The position numbers were made by a program, and so were the translations under genes. A stretch of 64,000 bases of DNA from RGIG4079 sp045646905 (GTDB lineage Bacteria > Bacteroidota > Bacteroidia > Bacteroidales > Muribaculaceae): positions 1 to 64,000 of the forward strand of contig JAZRLP010000019.1 of assembly GCA_045646905.1 (NCBI GenBank). The letters run 5' to 3'. How positions within the stretch are numbered: the stretch's first letter is position 1; every line of letters begins with the position of its first letter. A model generated the notes under the pieces. That model was given only the letters and a program-made list of their open reading frames with translations. It made no database searches and was not told the origin of the DNA. Below, piece after piece: positions 62,381-64,000 of this stretch.

Positions 62381-64000
62381 TTATATTGCGTCCATTGATT
62401 GGATGGTGGTGAGAATATCGACGGCGGCTTCGACGGTTGTAACCATTGCGATGGAGATGCTACGGCGATTGTTGTTTTCGCGTATGTTGCATCGGCGTGC
62501 ATTTTGTTGCATGAAATTGATAATTTTGCCAAACATAGGCGACTGATAATAGGCCTTGTTGCTTTCGTCAACAAAATAAAGATACATACGTTCTTGCTTT
62601 AGCGATACTTTTTCGATGCCGAGTTGTCGGGCAAGACGGCGGAGGCGTGGCACGCGTAGCAGTTCGGCCGTTTCGGGTGGAATTTTGCCAAAACGGTCAA
62701 CGAGTCGTTCTTTAAATGCTTGAAGGTCAATTTCTCGTTCGATGCTGTCGAGCTCTTTGTAAAGGATGATGCGCTCGCTCTCTTGAGGCACATATGAAGA
62801 TGGAAGTAGTAGTTCCATGTCGCTTTCGATAACGCAATCGGCCACATATTCTTTTTCATCGTTGTCGTCGGCTGTGAGTACATCAGAGAACTCTTCGGTG
62901 CGAAGTTCGACAACGGCTTCTTTGAGGATTTTTTGATAGGTTTCGTATCCGAGGTCGGCAATAAATCCACTTTGTTCGGCACCGAGAAGGTTGCCAGCTC
63001 CACGAATGTCGAGGTCTTGCATGGCAATGTGTATGCCACTACCAAGGTCGGAGAAACTTTCGATGGCTTGCAATCGACGGCGCGACACGGGCGATAGAGG
63101 AATGTGTGGAGGCACAAGCAGGTAGCAGAATGCTTTGCGATTGCTACGGCCCACACGTCCACGGAGTTGGTGCAGTTCGCTCAAACCAAAGTTTTGAGCG
63201 TTGTTTATGATGATAGTGTTGACATTGGGCATGTCGATACCCGATTCAATGATTGTTGTAGCCAATAGTATGTCGTAGTCGTGGTTGGCGAAGTCGATAA
63301 TCACTTTTTCGAGTTTATCGGGAGCCATTTGTCCATGTCCCACCACTGTGCGTGCATCGGGCACGAGTCGGCGCACCATTGCTTCGAGGTCATATAGCCC
63401 TTCAATGCGATGGTTGACAATGAAAACCTGTCCGTTGCGCGACATTTCAAAGTTTATGGCTTCGAGCAAGATGTCATCGTTTAGTGCGTTTACCGATGTG
63501 ACAATGGGGTAGCGATTGGCAGGCGGAGTGGTGATTGCCGAGAGGTCGCGTGCTCCCATAAGTGAAAATTGCAGAGTGCGTGGAATGGGGGTGGCACTCA
63601 TGGTCAATGTATCGACATTGACTTTCATTTGCTTGAGTTTCTCTTTTACAGCAACACCAAATTTTTGTTCTTCATCGACGACGAGCAATCCCAAGTCTTT
63701 GAATTTTACATCTTTGCCTATGAGTTTGTGGGTGCCTATGAGAATGTCGATTTTACCTTCGGCAAGGTCGGCGATGATTTGCTTCACTTGCTTGGGAGTG
63801 CGAGCGCGTGAAAGATAATCGACTCTCACGGGGAAGTCTTTCAAGCGGTCTTTAAATGTGTGGTAGTGTTGATAGGCAAGCACTGTTGTGGGAACGAGTA
63901 CGGCAGTCTGTTTTCCATCGGTAGCTGCTTTGAATGCTGCACGAATGGCAATCTCGGTTTTACCAAATCCCACATCACCACAAATGAGGCGGTCCATGGG
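62381..64000 (-). CDS. mfd: Transcription-repair coupling factor Mfd, C-terminal part
   Basis: Partial: the last 540 codons are present and the gene continues past the right edge. The reading frame stays open to base 64000. Visible are the translocase motifs: motif I GDVGFGKTEIAIRAAF, motif Ia LVPTTVLAYQHY, Walker B DEEQKFGV, motif III MSATPIPRTLQFSLMG, then IIESGIDMPNVNTIIINNAQ and QLRGRVGRSNRKAFCYLL (motif VI), and the TRCF domain with ILYKELDSIE. Mfd removes stalled RNA polymerase and recruits the excision repair machinery. The UvrB-like and polymerase-binding parts lie outside the window. Confidence 0.97.
   Translation of the reverse strand, partial: PMDRLICGDVGFGKTEIAIRAAFKAATDGKQTAVLVPTTVLAYQHYHTFKDRLKDFPVRVDYLSRARTPKQVKQIIADLAEGKIDILIGTHKLIGKDVKFKDLGLLVVDEEQKFGVAVKEKLKQMKVNVDTLTMSATPIPRTLQFSLMGARDLSAITTPPANRYPIVTSVNALNDDILLEAINFEMSRNGQVFIVNHRIEGLYDLEAMVRRLVPDARTVVGHGQMAPDKLEKVIIDFANHDYDILLATTIIESGIDMPNVNTIIINNAQNFGLSELHQLRGRVGRSNRKAFCYLLVPPHIPLSPVSRRRLQAIESFSDLGSGIHIAMQDLDIRGAGNLLGAEQSGFIADLGYETYQKILKEAVVELRTEEFSDVLTADDNDEKEYVADCVIESDMELLLPSSYVPQESERIILYKELDSIEREIDLQAFKERLVDRFGKIPPETAELLRVPRLRRLARQLGIEKVSLKQERMYLYFVDESNKAYYQSPMFGKIINFMQQNARRCNIRENNNRRSISIAMVTTVEAAVDILTTIQSMDAI

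Overview
The window is a chromosomal segment of a member of the Bacteroidota, most likely order Bacteroidales and possibly a gut or oral lineage such as Muribaculaceae or a Prevotella relative. Family rank cannot be fixed from the sequence alone. The evidence is the recurrent Bacteroidota promoter -7 element TAnnTTTG (often with a TTG/TTTG about 18-20 bases upstream), the near absence of strong Shine-Dalgarno sequences, genes typical of the phylum (gldE, lptC, a short divIC, a long RluA-type synthase, AXE1 esterase) and large secreted proteins with C-terminal sorting-type domains. No rRNA, CRISPR array or transposase was found. One tRNA gene (Phe, GAA) is present.

Layout. 1-3983 (minus): a restriction-modification operon with an XRE regulator, a methylase carrying an N-terminal PD-(D/E)XK-like domain, a protein ending in a HEPN-like RNxxxH motif, and the start of a type I specificity subunit that runs off the left edge. 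4082-9109 (mostly minus): tRNA-Phe, gldE, lptC, an outer-membrane barrel protein, coaX, a small membrane protein and divIC. 9182-11419 (plus): rbfA, a LolC/FtsX-type permease and a SpoU methyltransferase. 11420-11707: three exact 20-base repeats at 33-base spacing beside a promoter element, followed by what looks like the stump of an ATPase gene. 11708-16200 (minus): an esterase, Mrp, TrmB and a leucine-rich-repeat surface protein. 16245-20003 (plus): an RluA-like synthase, a TonB-like protein, a HAD phosphatase and RibF.

20059-28444 (plus) is the most interesting block: a six-gene, tightly packed defence-like operon. It encodes an MmeI-type DNA methyltransferase without a recognisable nuclease domain, an AbiJ_NTD4/HEPN-like protein, a two-helix membrane protein with a coiled coil, a RhuM-family protein, an SF2 helicase and a T5orf172/GIY-YIG nuclease. 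The reading proposed here is a split restriction system (methylase, translocase, nuclease) that carries abortive-infection-like passengers.

28479-36461 (plus) holds a GT9 glycosyltransferase, ruvB, and an overlapping trio of flippase, glycosyltransferase and secreted amidase. 36553-41367 holds an O-methyltransferase, aroQ, a lipoprotein, rnhB and a Na/Pi cotransporter. 41511-48927 (plus) holds a 1313-residue secreted repeat protein, an acetylxylan esterase, a radical SAM protein and an LD-carboxypeptidase. 49012-52261 (minus) is a four-gene cluster with SPFH, GYF_2, TerB-like and zinc-ribbon parts. 52478-61536 (minus) holds serS, a YqeY protein and a giant (about 2300-residue) amidase. A GxxExxY gene between two 80-base direct repeats and the C-terminal part of mfd close the window.

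Three secreted proteins (33379-36402, 41584-45525, 54495-61400) share modules in different orders and form a local family built by duplication and shuffling. Two of them also end in similar sorting tails and similar terminator hairpins.
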